From Candidatus Latescibacterota bacterium (lineage in GTDB: Bacteria; JAAXHH01): 64,000 nt of DNA. The notes under the pieces were generated by a model, which was not told the DNA's origin, did not search any database, and saw only the letters and a program-made list of their open reading frames with translations. The position numbers were made by a program, and so were the translations under genes. Location: assembly GCA_022823465.1 (NCBI GenBank), contig JAJEHX010000045.1, positions 1-64,000 of the forward strand, read 5' to 3'. Of the stretch, positions 48,716-57,581 are shown in pieces; the stretch's first letter is position 1, and each line of letters opens with the position of its first letter.

Positions 48716-50569
48716 ATGTCGGTTCAGGCCTGGACCTATTTGTTCGTAGCCCTCTCCTTCGGCCTCTACCTGTTCATCGCGTGGCGAACCCGCGTCCGGG
48801 ACACCAGAGGGTTCTACGTCGCGGGCCAGGGCGTGCCCGCGGCGGCCAACGGCATGGCCACGGCCGCGGACTGGATGAGCGCGGCGTCCTTTATCTCGAT
48901 GGCCGGGCTCATTTCCACGATGGGGTACGCCGGCGGGATCTATCTCATGGGATGGACGGGCGGCTACGTGTTGCTGGCGCTGCTGCTCGCGCCCTACTTG
49001 AGGAAATTCGGCCACTATACGGTGCCGGACTTCGTTGGCGACCGGTACGCGTCGGACCTGGCGCGCATCGTGGCCGTATCTTGCGCGATTTTCATCAGTT
49101 TCACCTACGTGGCGGGACAGATGCGCGGGGTGGGCGTCGTCTTCAGCCGCTTCCTGGAAGTGGATATCCACGTCGGCGTGATCATCGGGATGGCCATCGT
49201 CTTCATCTATGCCACGCTGGGGGGCATGAAGGGCATCACGTGGACGCAGGTCGCCCAGTACTGGGTGCTCATCACCGCCTTTCTCATCCCTGCCATCGCC
49301 ATCAGCATCAAGCTCACGGGCAGCCCCCTGCCGCAGGCGGGACTCGGCAACACGATCGAGCCGTCCATCGCGGGCCAGTCGGGGGTGTACCTGCTGGAGA
49401 AACTGAACCAGATACAGACCGACCTGGGATTCAGCAGCTATACGGCCACCTTCGTGGGGGGGTGGGACAAGGTCAATGTCTTCTGCGTGGCCCTCGCGCT
49501 CATGGTGGGCACGGCGGGCCTGCCCCACGTCCTCGTGCGTTTCTATACCGTCAAGTCGGTCAAGGCGGCCCGATGGAGCGCCTTCTGGGCACTGCTGTTC
49601 ATTTCCCTGCTGTACCTGACGGCGCCGGCCACCGCGGCCTTCGCGCGGTACTACATGATCGACAGCCTGAACGGGAAGACCGCGCAGGAACTGCCTTCCT
49701 GGTTCGAGAACTGGGAGAAGACCGGCCTGATCCTGTGGATGGACAACGGAGACGGGGTCATGCGGTATTCAGCCGGCGAGGACAACGAAATCTTTCGCAG
49801 CGGCACCCTGTCAGCCGCCGAACTTTCCGACGTTCGGGTCGCCCACCAGGCATGGCTCGATACGGGCGGCGCCGGCGGCGCGGATGGACGGGAGGTGCTT
49901 CGGGCCCGTGGGTTTTCCGGGCCGGACCGGGACATCATCGTCCTCGCCACGCCTGAAATGGCCGAGCTGGCCAGCTGGATCATCGCGCTGGTGGCGGCGG
50001 GTGGACTGGCGGCGGCGCTTTCCACCGCGAGTGGACTGCTGCTCGTCATTTCATCCAGCGTCTCCCATGACCTGTACTACCGCGTACTGCGTCCCGAAGC
50101 CAGCGAGAAGCAACGCCTCGCGGTGGGCCGGGGAGTGATCGGGATGGCGGTGGTCGTGGCCGGGATATTCGGGATCTATCCACCAGGATTCGTCAGCCAG
50201 GTCGTCGCCTTCGCCTTCGGCCTCGCCGCGGCGAGCTTCTTCCCCGCCATCGTCCTGGGCATATTCAGCAAGCGTGTGGGCACCGTCCCCGCCGTATGCG
50301 GCATCATAGCGGGCATCGGTTTTACGGCCTTCTACATCATCGCGTGCGTGTTCTTCGGCATGGAAACCTGGACCTTCGGGCTGTTTGCCAACGGCATCAA
50401 TCCCCAGGGGATCGGGACGATCGGCATGCTGATCAACTTCGCCGTGACCCTGTCCCTTACGCCGCTTTTCCCCAGGCCCCGTCCGGAAATCGAGGCCATG
50501 ATCGACTCGGTCAGGGAACCGGAAGAGGCGGGTCCCGCGGTGATGATCGAGGCGGCCCCGGAACGCTGA
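48716..50569 (+). CDS. Sodium:solute symporter large subunit (SSS family, acetate/monocarboxylate type)
   Basis: The 617-aa protein has about 13 membrane helices; the start FIAWRTRVRDTRGFYVAGQ, ATAADWMSAASFISMAGL and GGLAAALSTASGLLLVISSSVSHDLYY match the SSS family branch (VC_2705-like) that pairs with DUF4212. These symporters take up acetate, pyruvate or similar acids with Na+. A soluble loop of about 100 residues in the middle (LNGKTAQELPSWFENWEKT on) is larger than in ActP-type symporters. The gene lies amid glycan genes, where it has no evident task. Confidence 0.9.
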   Translation: MSVQAWTYLFVALSFGLYLFIAWRTRVRDTRGFYVAGQGVPAAANGMATAADWMSAASFISMAGLISTMGYAGGIYLMGWTGGYVLLALLLAPYLRKFGHYTVPDFVGDRYASDLARIVAVSCAIFISFTYVAGQMRGVGVVFSRFLEVDIHVGVIIGMAIVFIYATLGGMKGITWTQVAQYWVLITAFLIPAIAISIKLTGSPLPQAGLGNTIEPSIAGQSGVYLLEKLNQIQTDLGFSSYTATFVGGWDKVNVFCVALALMVGTAGLPHVLVRFYTVKSVKAARWSAFWALLFISLLYLTAPATAAFARYYMIDSLNGKTAQELPSWFENWEKTGLILWMDNGDGVMRYSAGEDNEIFRSGTLSAAELSDVRVAHQAWLDTGGAGGADGREVLRARGFSGPDRDIIVLATPEMAELASWIIALVAAGGLAAALSTASGLLLVISSSVSHDLYYRVLRPEASEKQRLAVGRGVIGMAVVVAGIFGIYPPGFVSQVVAFAFGLAAASFFPAIVLGIFSKRVGTVPAVCGIIAGIGFTAFYIIACVFFGMETWTFGLFANGINPQGIGTIGMLINFAVTLSLTPLFPRPRPEIEAMIDSVREPEEAGPAVMIEAAPER

Positions 50570-50587
50570 TCCACGGGAGCCGGCGCC

Positions 50588-51373
50588 ATGTCCATTTCCG
50601 TCATCATCATAGCCCGGAACGAAGCCCGGCGGATCGAAACCTGCCTGCGAAGCGCACGGTTCGCCGACGAGATCGTGCTCGTGGACTCCGGGAGCACGGA
50701 CGATACCGTGGCCATCGCACGGAAGTACGCCGACCGCGTCATCGAATCGGAATGGCGGGGGTACGGTCCGACCAAACAGCTGGCCCTGGAGCACGCCACG
50801 GGGGACTGGGTACTCTGGCTGGACGCGGACGAGCGCGTTCCACCGGACCTGCGCGATGAGATCCAGGCTGTCGTGGGTTCAATGGATCATGCCGGCTACC
50901 ATATCGCCCGGAAGACGCTGTTCCTCGGGCACTGGATCCGGCATTGCGGCTGGTATCCCGACTACGTGTTGCGCCTCTTCCGGCGCGGAGCCGACCCCCG
51001 GTTCACGGACGACGAAGTCCACGAATCGTTGCACATCCGTGGCAAGACCGGCTATCTGAAGCACCCCATGATCCACGATACCGATCCCACCCTCCATCAC
51101 TACCTTGCCAAGTTCAACAGCTTTACCAGTCTCGGCGCCCGCCAGCTCTACCTGTCTGGCAGGCGTTTCCGTTTGACAGATCTGATGTTCCGTCCGATTT
51201 TTACCCTGTTCAAAATGTACTTCCTGAAGCGAGGTTTCCAGGACGGCCTGCCGGGTTTCATCCTGTGCGGCCTTTCCGCCTGTTACGTTTTCACCAAGTA
51301 CGCCAAGTTGTGGCACCTGCACCTCCGCGGCTCCGCCGACGTCGAATCGGGCGCGTCGGGGCCATCCTCCTGA
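50588..51373 (+). CDS. Glycosyltransferase family 2, WaaE-like
   Basis: The 261-aa protein has IIIARNEARRIETCLRS, LVDSGSTDDTV (nucleotide-sugar site) and LWLDADERVPPDL (metal), and ends with a hydrophobic segment FKMYFLKRGFQDGLPGFILC like the other two WaaE-type proteins. It likely adds a sugar to the LPS-type core. It starts 18 bases after the symporter and is followed by a further GT2. Confidence 0.88.
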   Translation: MSISVIIIARNEARRIETCLRSARFADEIVLVDSGSTDDTVAIARKYADRVIESEWRGYGPTKQLALEHATGDWVLWLDADERVPPDLRDEIQAVVGSMDHAGYHIARKTLFLGHWIRHCGWYPDYVLRLFRRGADPRFTDDEVHESLHIRGKTGYLKHPMIHDTDPTLHHYLAKFNSFTSLGARQLYLSGRRFRLTDLMFRPIFTLFKMYFLKRGFQDGLPGFILCGLSACYVFTKYAKLWHLHLRGSADVESGASGPSS

Positions 51374-51398
51374 AACCGCACATCCACCGGCGTCTCCC

Positions 51399-52187
51399 AT
51401 GCATTCGCTGTCCGTCGTCGTGATCACGTATAATGAGGAGCCGAAACTCCGGCGGTGCCTGGATCCGGTTTCCTGGGCCGACGACATTGTCGTGGTCGAC
51501 AGCTTCAGCGCCGACGCCACGGTGGAAATCGCGGAAGCCTATACCGGCCGCGTGTTTCAGCGGGCGTGGTCCGGCTTCGCCGACCAGCGTAACTTCGGCA
51601 TGGAACAGGCCCGCGGGGACTGGATCCTCTTTCTCGACGCCGACGAATATGTCACCGGCGGTCTCGCGGAGCGGATCCGCGAACTCCTGCGGGACGGCGG
51701 GGACCACGACGCGTACAAGATCCACCGGCTGGAACACTTCCTTCGGTTTCCCATGCGGCACGGGACCCTGAACCCCAGCTACCAGCCCCGGCTGCTGAGA
51801 AAGGGAAAGGGGTACTGGACGGGCGGGGCCCACGCCCACATCGAGGTAAACGATCACGGCGAGCTGGGACTGATCCACGAAGACCTCTACCACGATTCAC
51901 ACAACACGCTCTCCGATTTCATCGCCCGGATCAACCAGTACACCTCGGTGGACGCCGAAGAGCGCATAGCGGCGGGACAGCGCGTGGGACGACTGCGCCT
52001 GGTGTTCTCTCCTCTCGGTATGGCCTGGAAGTGCTACATCGTGAAGGGAGCGTACAGGGACGGTTTCCCCGGTTTCCTCTTCAGTCTGTGCATGGGGATC
52101 TACTCGTTCCTGAGGCTGGTCAAGGTATGGCGGCGCGAATCTCAGGCGGAGGGCGGCACGGGACGACGGGGGCAGCCGTCCGCGTGA
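51399..52187 (+). CDS. Glycosyltransferase family 2, WaaE-like
   Basis: The 262-aa protein shows VVVITYNEEPKLRRCL, VVDSFSADATVEI and LFLDADEYVTG, and ends WKCYIVKGAYRDGFPGFLFS, the family tail. A tandem paralogue of the gene just upstream. The C-terminal tail is basic with RRESQAEGG. Its stop overlaps a possible GTG start of the next gene (GTGA at 52184). Confidence 0.88.
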   Translation: MHSLSVVVITYNEEPKLRRCLDPVSWADDIVVVDSFSADATVEIAEAYTGRVFQRAWSGFADQRNFGMEQARGDWILFLDADEYVTGGLAERIRELLRDGGDHDAYKIHRLEHFLRFPMRHGTLNPSYQPRLLRKGKGYWTGGAHAHIEVNDHGELGLIHEDLYHDSHNTLSDFIARINQYTSVDAEERIAAGQRVGRLRLVFSPLGMAWKCYIVKGAYRDGFPGFLFSLCMGIYSFLRLVKVWRRESQAEGGTGRRGQPSA

Positions 52188-53197
52188 CGGCTGATTCGGA
52201 TGGGATCATGGCACAGGGCAAGCGATGCAGCATCGTGATTCCGACGTGGAACGCGGGACCCCTGATCGAACGGTGCCTGCGCGCACTGATCGAGCACGGG
52301 GAAGCGGACCGGACGGAGATCGTAGTCGTCGACGACGGCAGCACCGACGACACCGCCGAAAGGGTATCGGCCGCCTGTCCGGATTCGATCCTGGTACGTC
52401 ACGGGGAGAACAGGGGTTTCGCCGCGGCCTGCAATACGGGTGTGGCCCGGGCTGCGCACGATATCGTGGTCCTGCTCAACAACGACGTCGTCGCGACCGG
52501 ACCCTTCCTGGCCCCGCTGCTGTCCCATTTCCGCGACGAGCGGGTGTTCGCCGTCAATCCCCGTATCTATCAGGCCGGGGACGGCCATCCCGGAGGGGGC
52601 CTGGTACGGGGGATCATGCACTGCGGCCTGCTTCGGCTCAGGTGGGCCGAAAGGGAGTCCCTGAGAGAAGCCGGCGGGCTTACCCTGTTCGCCAACGGGG
52701 CCGCCATGGCGGTCTCCCGGGACAAGTACCTGGCACTGGGTGGATTCGACACGCTGTACGCTCCCTTTTACTCGGAAGACCTGGACCTGTCCTACCGCGC
52801 CTACCAGCGGGGCTGGACCGTGTATTATGAACCCGAAAGCCGGCTCGACCACGAACACGGCGCCACGATCGGCGCCCGGTTTGACCGGGCCCGCGTAGAC
52901 CGCGTCAGCATGAGAAACCGTATCCTCTTCGTGTGGCGCAACGTGCGGGACGGCCGGTACCTGGTCCGGCACGCCTTCTGGATGATCGCGCGGTCCCTGG
53001 GCGCGGTGTTGAAGGCCGATGTGACCTTTCTGGGCGCGCTGGCGGACGCGGCGCGCCTAAAGGATGCGGTGATGAAGCGGCGGCGGTCCGACCCGGCCCC
53101 CGTCGTATCCGACCGCGAGATCCTGCGGTCGACATCCCGTTGGGCGGAGCGCGAAAACGCCGGACCGGCGGACGGCGCGCCCGAAAGAAACGCCTGA
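52184..53197 (+). CDS. Glycosyltransferase family 2, GT2 with NDDV-type motif (rhamnosyltransferase-like)
   Basis: The protein (337 aa from the GTG at 52184, 329 from the ATG at 52208) has SIVIPTWNAGPLIERCL, VVVDDGSTDDTAERV and VVLLNNDVVATG, typical of rhamnosyl- or galactofuranosyltransferases of the GT2 family, and LALGGFDTLYAPFYSEDLDLSYR, the acceptor/catalytic ED motif. The GTG is favoured by its GTGA overlap with the preceding stop; the ATG would have a poor ribosome site. It probably extends the glycan. Confidence 0.88.
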   Translation: MTADSDGIMAQGKRCSIVIPTWNAGPLIERCLRALIEHGEADRTEIVVVDDGSTDDTAERVSAACPDSILVRHGENRGFAAACNTGVARAAHDIVVLLNNDVVATGPFLAPLLSHFRDERVFAVNPRIYQAGDGHPGGGLVRGIMHCGLLRLRWAERESLREAGGLTLFANGAAMAVSRDKYLALGGFDTLYAPFYSEDLDLSYRAYQRGWTVYYEPESRLDHEHGATIGARFDRARVDRVSMRNRILFVWRNVRDGRYLVRHAFWMIARSLGAVLKADVTFLGALADAARLKDAVMKRRRSDPAPVVSDREILRSTSRWAERENAGPADGAPERNA

Positions 53198-53203
53198 TAC
53201 CCG

Positions 53204-54247
53204 ATGGAAGCTCCCCCGGTAAAGCAGATACTCCTATCCCGGTTGCGGTTCATCGGCGACGTGGTGCTCACCACGCCGGTGATCAGGGCGCTGAAGCGGC
53301 AGTACCCCGAAGCGGCCGTGTACTACCTGGCGGAGGCGGGCCCCGCGGCGGTCCTCGCCCACAACCCCCACCTGGAAGAGGTGATCGTGCTGCCGGACGA
53401 ACTCCTTCCGGGCCGGGCCGTCCTGACCCGGTGCCGGGAACAGGTGCGGTTTCTCCGTTCCCTGAGGAAGCGGCGATTCGACCTGGCCATCGATCTCTTC
53501 GGCAATCCGCGCAGCGCGTTGCTGACCCTGGCCACGGGCGCCAGGTACCGGGTCGGCTACGACGTCCGGGGACGGGGCAGAGCGTACAACGTAAAAATCA
53601 GGCGGTCGGCTTCCATTCGAGTAGTGGATGCCTACCTGGACGCCGTCCGTACGCTCGGCATTCCCGTGGATGACGACCGCACCGAGATTCATTTCTCTGC
53701 CGAGGACGCGAAGTGGGCCGAGTCCTGGCTCGTGGAGCGGGGCGTCGACGGCACGCGCCCGATAGTCGCGCTAAACCCCGGCGCCAGCTGGCCGGCCAAG
53801 ACGTGGAGCGCGGAGCGCTTCGCCGAACTGGCGCGGGGATTGATCGAAGGACTGAAAGCTACGGTCCTGCTCGTCGCGGGACCGGGCCAGCGGGAGGCTG
53901 CGGCGGGCTTGAACGCATTGTCGGGTCATGCCTGTCCCGTCGTGGAAACCGATTCGCTTACCCGGCTGGCGGCGTTGATACACCGCTGCGATCTATACGT
54001 TTCGAACGACTGCGGGCCCATGCATATCGCCGTCGCCGCGGGTACGCCCACCATCGGCCTCTTCGGTCCGAGCCGACCGGAGATCTGGTTTCCCTACGCG
54101 AAGGCGGCCGGGCACGTGGCATTGCGGGCGGAAACGGACACCTGCTGCTGCCGCGATTACTGCACCCGGCCGACGCCCTGCATCGAATCGATATCACCAC
54201 GTAAAGTGCTCGAGATCGCGGAGTCCGCGCTCGGGCAGTCTTCCTGA
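53204..54247 (+). CDS. Glycosyltransferase family 9 (heptosyltransferase-like)
   Basis: The 347-aa GT-B protein has ILLSRLRFIGDVVLTTPVIRAL at its start (cited part: RFIGDVVLTTPVIRAL) and the C-terminal LYVSNDCGPMHIAVAAGTP with the donor site GLFGPSRPE. It shares the segment RKRRFDLAIDLFGNPRSA with the next gene, so they are tandem paralogues. A CCC-rich Cys segment DTCCCRDYC near the C-terminus resembles the metal/disulphide site of some heptosyltransferases. Probably transfers heptose-like sugars to lipid A. Confidence 0.9.
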   Translation: MEAPPVKQILLSRLRFIGDVVLTTPVIRALKRQYPEAAVYYLAEAGPAAVLAHNPHLEEVIVLPDELLPGRAVLTRCREQVRFLRSLRKRRFDLAIDLFGNPRSALLTLATGARYRVGYDVRGRGRAYNVKIRRSASIRVVDAYLDAVRTLGIPVDDDRTEIHFSAEDAKWAESWLVERGVDGTRPIVALNPGASWPAKTWSAERFAELARGLIEGLKATVLLVAGPGQREAAAGLNALSGHACPVVETDSLTRLAALIHRCDLYVSNDCGPMHIAVAAGTPTIGLFGPSRPEIWFPYAKAAGHVALRAETDTCCCRDYCTRPTPCIESISPRKVLEIAESALGQSS

Positions 54248-54270
54248 TCTTTCCTCGCGGGGGCCCGTCC

Positions 54271-55311
54271 ATGTCCGCCGATCCCGAACGCATCCTGGTC
54301 ATCAAATTGCGGGCCACCGGGGACGTCGTCCTCGCGACACCGGTCGTCGAGAACCTGAAGCGGCGATTCCCCCGGGCCCGCATCTCCTTCCTGACGGAAG
54401 AAGCCTCCGCGGATATGCTGCGATGGAATCCCTTCCTGGATGAACTCATCGTACTGCCGATCCGACGCTGGGGACGCATGGGTTTTCCGGGATCGTGGCG
54501 CGAGCAGGCGCGGTTCTACCGAAACCTGCGCAGGAGGCGCTTCGATCTCGCGATCGACCTGTTCGGCAATCCGCGCAGCGCCGTGCTGACCTGGCTCACC
54601 GGGGCGCCGAACCGGGTCGGCTACGCCTTCAGGGGACGCCGCCACGCCTACAACACCGTGGTTACGCCGTCGGCCCAGGCCAGGCACGAGGTCCTGTTCC
54701 ACCTGGAAGCCCTGGAGGCGATGTGCATCCCGGTTGCCACCGACCGGCCAGCCGTCGCCGTACCCGGGTCGGCAGAAAGAAAGGTGTCCCGGTGGCTGCG
54801 TGAAAACGTCCCGGGAGACCGCATCCTCATCGGGTTGAATCCGGGGGGAGGATGGGCCATAAAACGTTGGCCGCCGGAGTACTTCGGACGCCTGGCGGAC
54901 GCCCTGATCGATGAATCCGGCGTGGACGTCCTGGTTTTGTGGGGACCGGGCGAAGAAGAGCTCGTCCGGGAGGTCGCCGGCGCCATGAACAACCGCCCCC
55001 TCGTGCTTCCTGAGGTGCCGCTTTCGGAACTGGGCGCCTTCCTGAAGCGTTGCCGCCTGCTGGTCAGCAACGACAGCGGCCCGATGCACATGGCCGCGGC
55101 GCTGAACGTCCCGACGGTCGGTATTTTCGGACCGACCGACCCCCGGGCCCAGGGGCCCTGGGGCGATGGACACGGGGTGGTGCGGCAGGAAACCGTCGAC
55201 TGTCTCGGCTGCAACCGGATCGACTGTCCCATCGGCAACATATGCATGACGACCCTGGAACCCCAGGAGGTACTGGCGAAGGTACGTCTGTTCATGCCAG
55301 TCGAAACTTGA
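54271..55311 (+). CDS. Glycosyltransferase family 9 (heptosyltransferase-like)
   Basis: The 346-aa protein has ILVIKLRATGDVVLATPVVENL (cited part: RATGDVVLATPVVENL), RRRRFDLAIDLFGNPRSA-like RRRFDLAIDLFGNPRSA, and LLVSNDSGPMHMAAALNVPTVGIF, with a DCLGCNRIDCP Cys segment near the end. It pairs with the preceding GT9 paralogue. Its TGA stop (55309-55311) lies inside the -35 hexamer of the rng promoter. Confidence 0.9.
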   Translation: MSADPERILVIKLRATGDVVLATPVVENLKRRFPRARISFLTEEASADMLRWNPFLDELIVLPIRRWGRMGFPGSWREQARFYRNLRRRRFDLAIDLFGNPRSAVLTWLTGAPNRVGYAFRGRRHAYNTVVTPSAQARHEVLFHLEALEAMCIPVATDRPAVAVPGSAERKVSRWLRENVPGDRILIGLNPGGGWAIKRWPPEYFGRLADALIDESGVDVLVLWGPGEEELVREVAGAMNNRPLVLPEVPLSELGAFLKRCRLLVSNDSGPMHMAAALNVPTVGIFGPTDPRAQGPWGDGHGVVRQETVDCLGCNRIDCPIGNICMTTLEPQEVLAKVRLFMPVET

Positions 55312-55336
55312 CACCGCATGGTTCGCATGTTATATT
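55308..55336 (+). promoter_or_regulatory. Strong sigma70-type promoter of the rng-rplU-rpmA transcript
   Basis: TTGACA at 55308-55313, exactly 17 bases, TATATT at 55331-55336. The -35 hexamer overlaps the stop codon of the upstream GT9 gene. A start near 55343 gives a leader of about 55 bases before the TTG start. Confidence 0.85.
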
Positions 55337-55397
55337 TAACTGTTTTGGAACATTTACGTTAACCGGGCTCATAGAGGATCAGACAGAAGGTTGCTAT

Positions 55398-56930
55398 TTG
55401 CGGAAAGATATCGTAGTTGAAACGGCCACGCATGAAACGCGTATCGCGATGCTCGAGGACAACCATCTCGTCGAGCTTCTGGTCGAACGGCCGGAACACG
55501 AGCGCGTGGTCGGGAATATCTGCAAGGGCGTCGTAACGGCGGTCATTCCGAGTATACAGGCGGCTTTTGTGGATATCGGAATGGACAAGGCGGCCTTCCT
55601 GCAGGCATCGGATGTCACCTCGGGGGCCGACTGGATAGATTTTGACGACGACGAGAACCAGGATTCCGGATCCGGCCGGGGCAGGGACCGGGAATACCAG
55701 ATCCAGGAGATGGTCAAGGAAAGCCAGGAGATCGTCGTCCAGATCACGAAGGAGTCCATAGGCACCAAGGGGCCGCGGGTCACCTCCCAGATCTCTCTGC
55801 CGGGGCGGTTCCTCGTGCTGGTTCCCCATGCCAATTACGTCGGCGTTTCGCGGCGGATCGACGACTGGAGCGAAAAGCGCAGGCTGAGGGACCTGGCCAG
55901 GAAACTCAAATCGGACGACTGCGGGGTCATCGTGCGGACCGCCGCCCTCGGAAAATCGGATTCCGAGCTGAAGAACGACCTGAAGCAATTGACCAGGATA
56001 TGGCGGGACATAGAGAAGCAGGTTGGAAAAACTTCGGCCCCCGCCATGATCCACAAGGACGTCGAAATGACGTCGGGGATGATACGCGATCTGTTCACGC
56101 CCGACATCGACAGCGTGATCATCGATTCGAAGTCCGTGTACAAGGAGATCCTGTCGTACCTGAAGGGGGTTGCTCCCCAGCTTCGTTCGCGCGTTCACAT
56201 GTACGACGGGACGGCGCCCGTGTTCGACGCCTACGGTATCGAGAACGAGATCGGCAAGGCGCTGCACCGGAAGGTCTGGCTGAAAAACGGCGGCTATATA
56301 CTCATCGAGCCCACCGAAGCGCTGGTGACGATAGACGTGAATTCGGGGCGGTACGCAGGCTCCAAGGGGCACGAGGAAACCGTGTTCCAGACCAACCTGG
56401 AAGCCTGCGCGGAGGTCGCGCGGCAGCTTCGGTTAAGGGACATCGGAGGCATTATCGTCATCGACTTCATCGACATGGAAGACCGCAACAACCGGCGCCA
56501 GGTACACAAGGAGATGGAGAAGGCCATGTCCCACGACCGCGCGCGGACACGCATGTCCAAGGAGATCAGCGAATTCGGACTGATAGAAATGACCCGCCAG
56601 CGGATTCGTCCCAGCCTGCTGTTCACCTTCAGCGAAGCGTGCCCCGTATGCGACGGAACCGGACGAATCATGTCGCGCCTCACCATGGTGACCCAGATAG
56701 GCCGGTGGCTGAAGCGGGCCAAGCCGGGGTTGCGAGAACGCAAGCTCAGGCTCAAGGTACATCCCACCGTGGCGTTGAGTCTGAACGAAAACGGCCAGGA
56801 GAAACTGGTGAACCTGCAGGACGAATACAAGATACAGCTTCAGGTCGAGGAAGACCCCTTTCTGCACGTGGAAGAGTTCCGCGTGTTTTCGGGTAAACGG
56901 GATCTGGACGTGACCGACGAGTTCAAGTAA
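55398..56930 (+). CDS. rng: Ribonuclease G (RNase E/G family)
   Basis: The 510-aa protein is the catalytic half of the RNase E/G family: an S1 domain within residues about 36-130, the 5'-sensor/RNase H-like region, the catalytic Asp313 (ALVTIDVNSGR) and Asp356 (IIVIDFIDM), and the Zn-link CPVCDGTGR (Cys415, Cys418). It cuts single-stranded RNA and matures 16S rRNA. The start is a TTG (55398) with AGAAGG seven bases upstream, and it lies after the strong promoter; the longer in-frame region upstream belongs to the preceding gene. RNase G and E cannot be fully split by sequence, but the short length and lack of a scaffold tail point to G. Confidence 0.93.
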   Translation: MRKDIVVETATHETRIAMLEDNHLVELLVERPEHERVVGNICKGVVTAVIPSIQAAFVDIGMDKAAFLQASDVTSGADWIDFDDDENQDSGSGRGRDREYQIQEMVKESQEIVVQITKESIGTKGPRVTSQISLPGRFLVLVPHANYVGVSRRIDDWSEKRRLRDLARKLKSDDCGVIVRTAALGKSDSELKNDLKQLTRIWRDIEKQVGKTSAPAMIHKDVEMTSGMIRDLFTPDIDSVIIDSKSVYKEILSYLKGVAPQLRSRVHMYDGTAPVFDAYGIENEIGKALHRKVWLKNGGYILIEPTEALVTIDVNSGRYAGSKGHEETVFQTNLEACAEVARQLRLRDIGGIIVIDFIDMEDRNNRRQVHKEMEKAMSHDRARTRMSKEISEFGLIEMTRQRIRPSLLFTFSEACPVCDGTGRIMSRLTMVTQIGRWLKRAKPGLRERKLRLKVHPTVALSLNENGQEKLVNLQDEYKIQLQVEEDPFLHVEEFRVFSGKRDLDVTDEFK

Positions 56931-56965
56931 GCGGACCACCGGAACAAAGGAACAAGGAGCGATAG

Positions 56966-57292
56966 ATGTACGCTGTCATCAGATCGGGCGATCAGCAGTT
57001 CAGTGTCAACGAAGGCGACACGATCGAGGTCGAGAAGATCGCCGCCGAAGTCGGAGACGAGATCACCATCGACCAGGTGCTCCTCCTGGGCGGCGGAGAG
57101 ACGCTGGTCGGTACGCCGACAGTGGCCGGAGCCACCGTGACGGCCAGGGTAACCGAGCAGGGACGCCATCCCAAGATCGTGGTGTTCAAGATGAAACGCC
57201 GGAAGAACTATCGCCGGAAGAGAGGGCACAGGCAGCCTTACACCGCCCTCGAAATAACCGGCATCAACTACGATCCGAGCGCATCGAACTGA
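56966..57292 (+). CDS. rplU: 50S ribosomal protein L21
   Basis: The 108-aa protein starts MYAVIRSGDQQFSVNEGD and includes RRKNYRRKRGHRQPYTAL, the L21 signature. It binds 23S rRNA. AAGGAG lies eight bases before the ATG. It follows rng and precedes rpmA, the usual gene neighbourhood. Confidence 0.98.
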   Translation: MYAVIRSGDQQFSVNEGDTIEVEKIAAEVGDEITIDQVLLLGGGETLVGTPTVAGATVTARVTEQGRHPKIVVFKMKRRKNYRRKRGHRQPYTALEITGINYDPSASN

Positions 57293-57322
57293 TTATCGAA
57301 TCGATTGGAAAGGAGCCTGGAC

Positions 57323-57577
57323 ATGGCCCACAAGAAAGGTGTAGGAAGTTCCCGAAACGGCAGAGACAGCAACCCCAAGTTTCTCGGTGTGAAGACCGGA
57401 GACGGCATGCGCGTCCGGGCCGGCAACATCCTCGTCCGGCAGCGGGGAACGCGCATTCTGCCCGGCAACAACGTGGGACGCGGGAACGACGACACCCTCT
57501 TTGCCCTTACGGACGGCATCGTACAGTTCCGTCGATACGGGAAAAACCGTACGCAGGTCCATATCGCCGACGGGTGA
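57323..57577 (+). CDS. rpmA: 50S ribosomal protein L27
   Basis: The 84-aa protein begins [20 protein letters not shown], the L27 N-terminus that reaches the peptidyl transferase centre, and has [26 protein letters not shown] precedes the ATG at 57323; the longer frame from 57305 is not used. Confidence 0.98.
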   Translation: MAHKKGVGSSRNGRDSNPKFLGVKTGDGMRVRAGNILVRQRGTRILPGNNVGRGNDDTLFALTDGIVQFRRYGKNRTQVHIADG

Positions 57578-57581
57578 TCCC

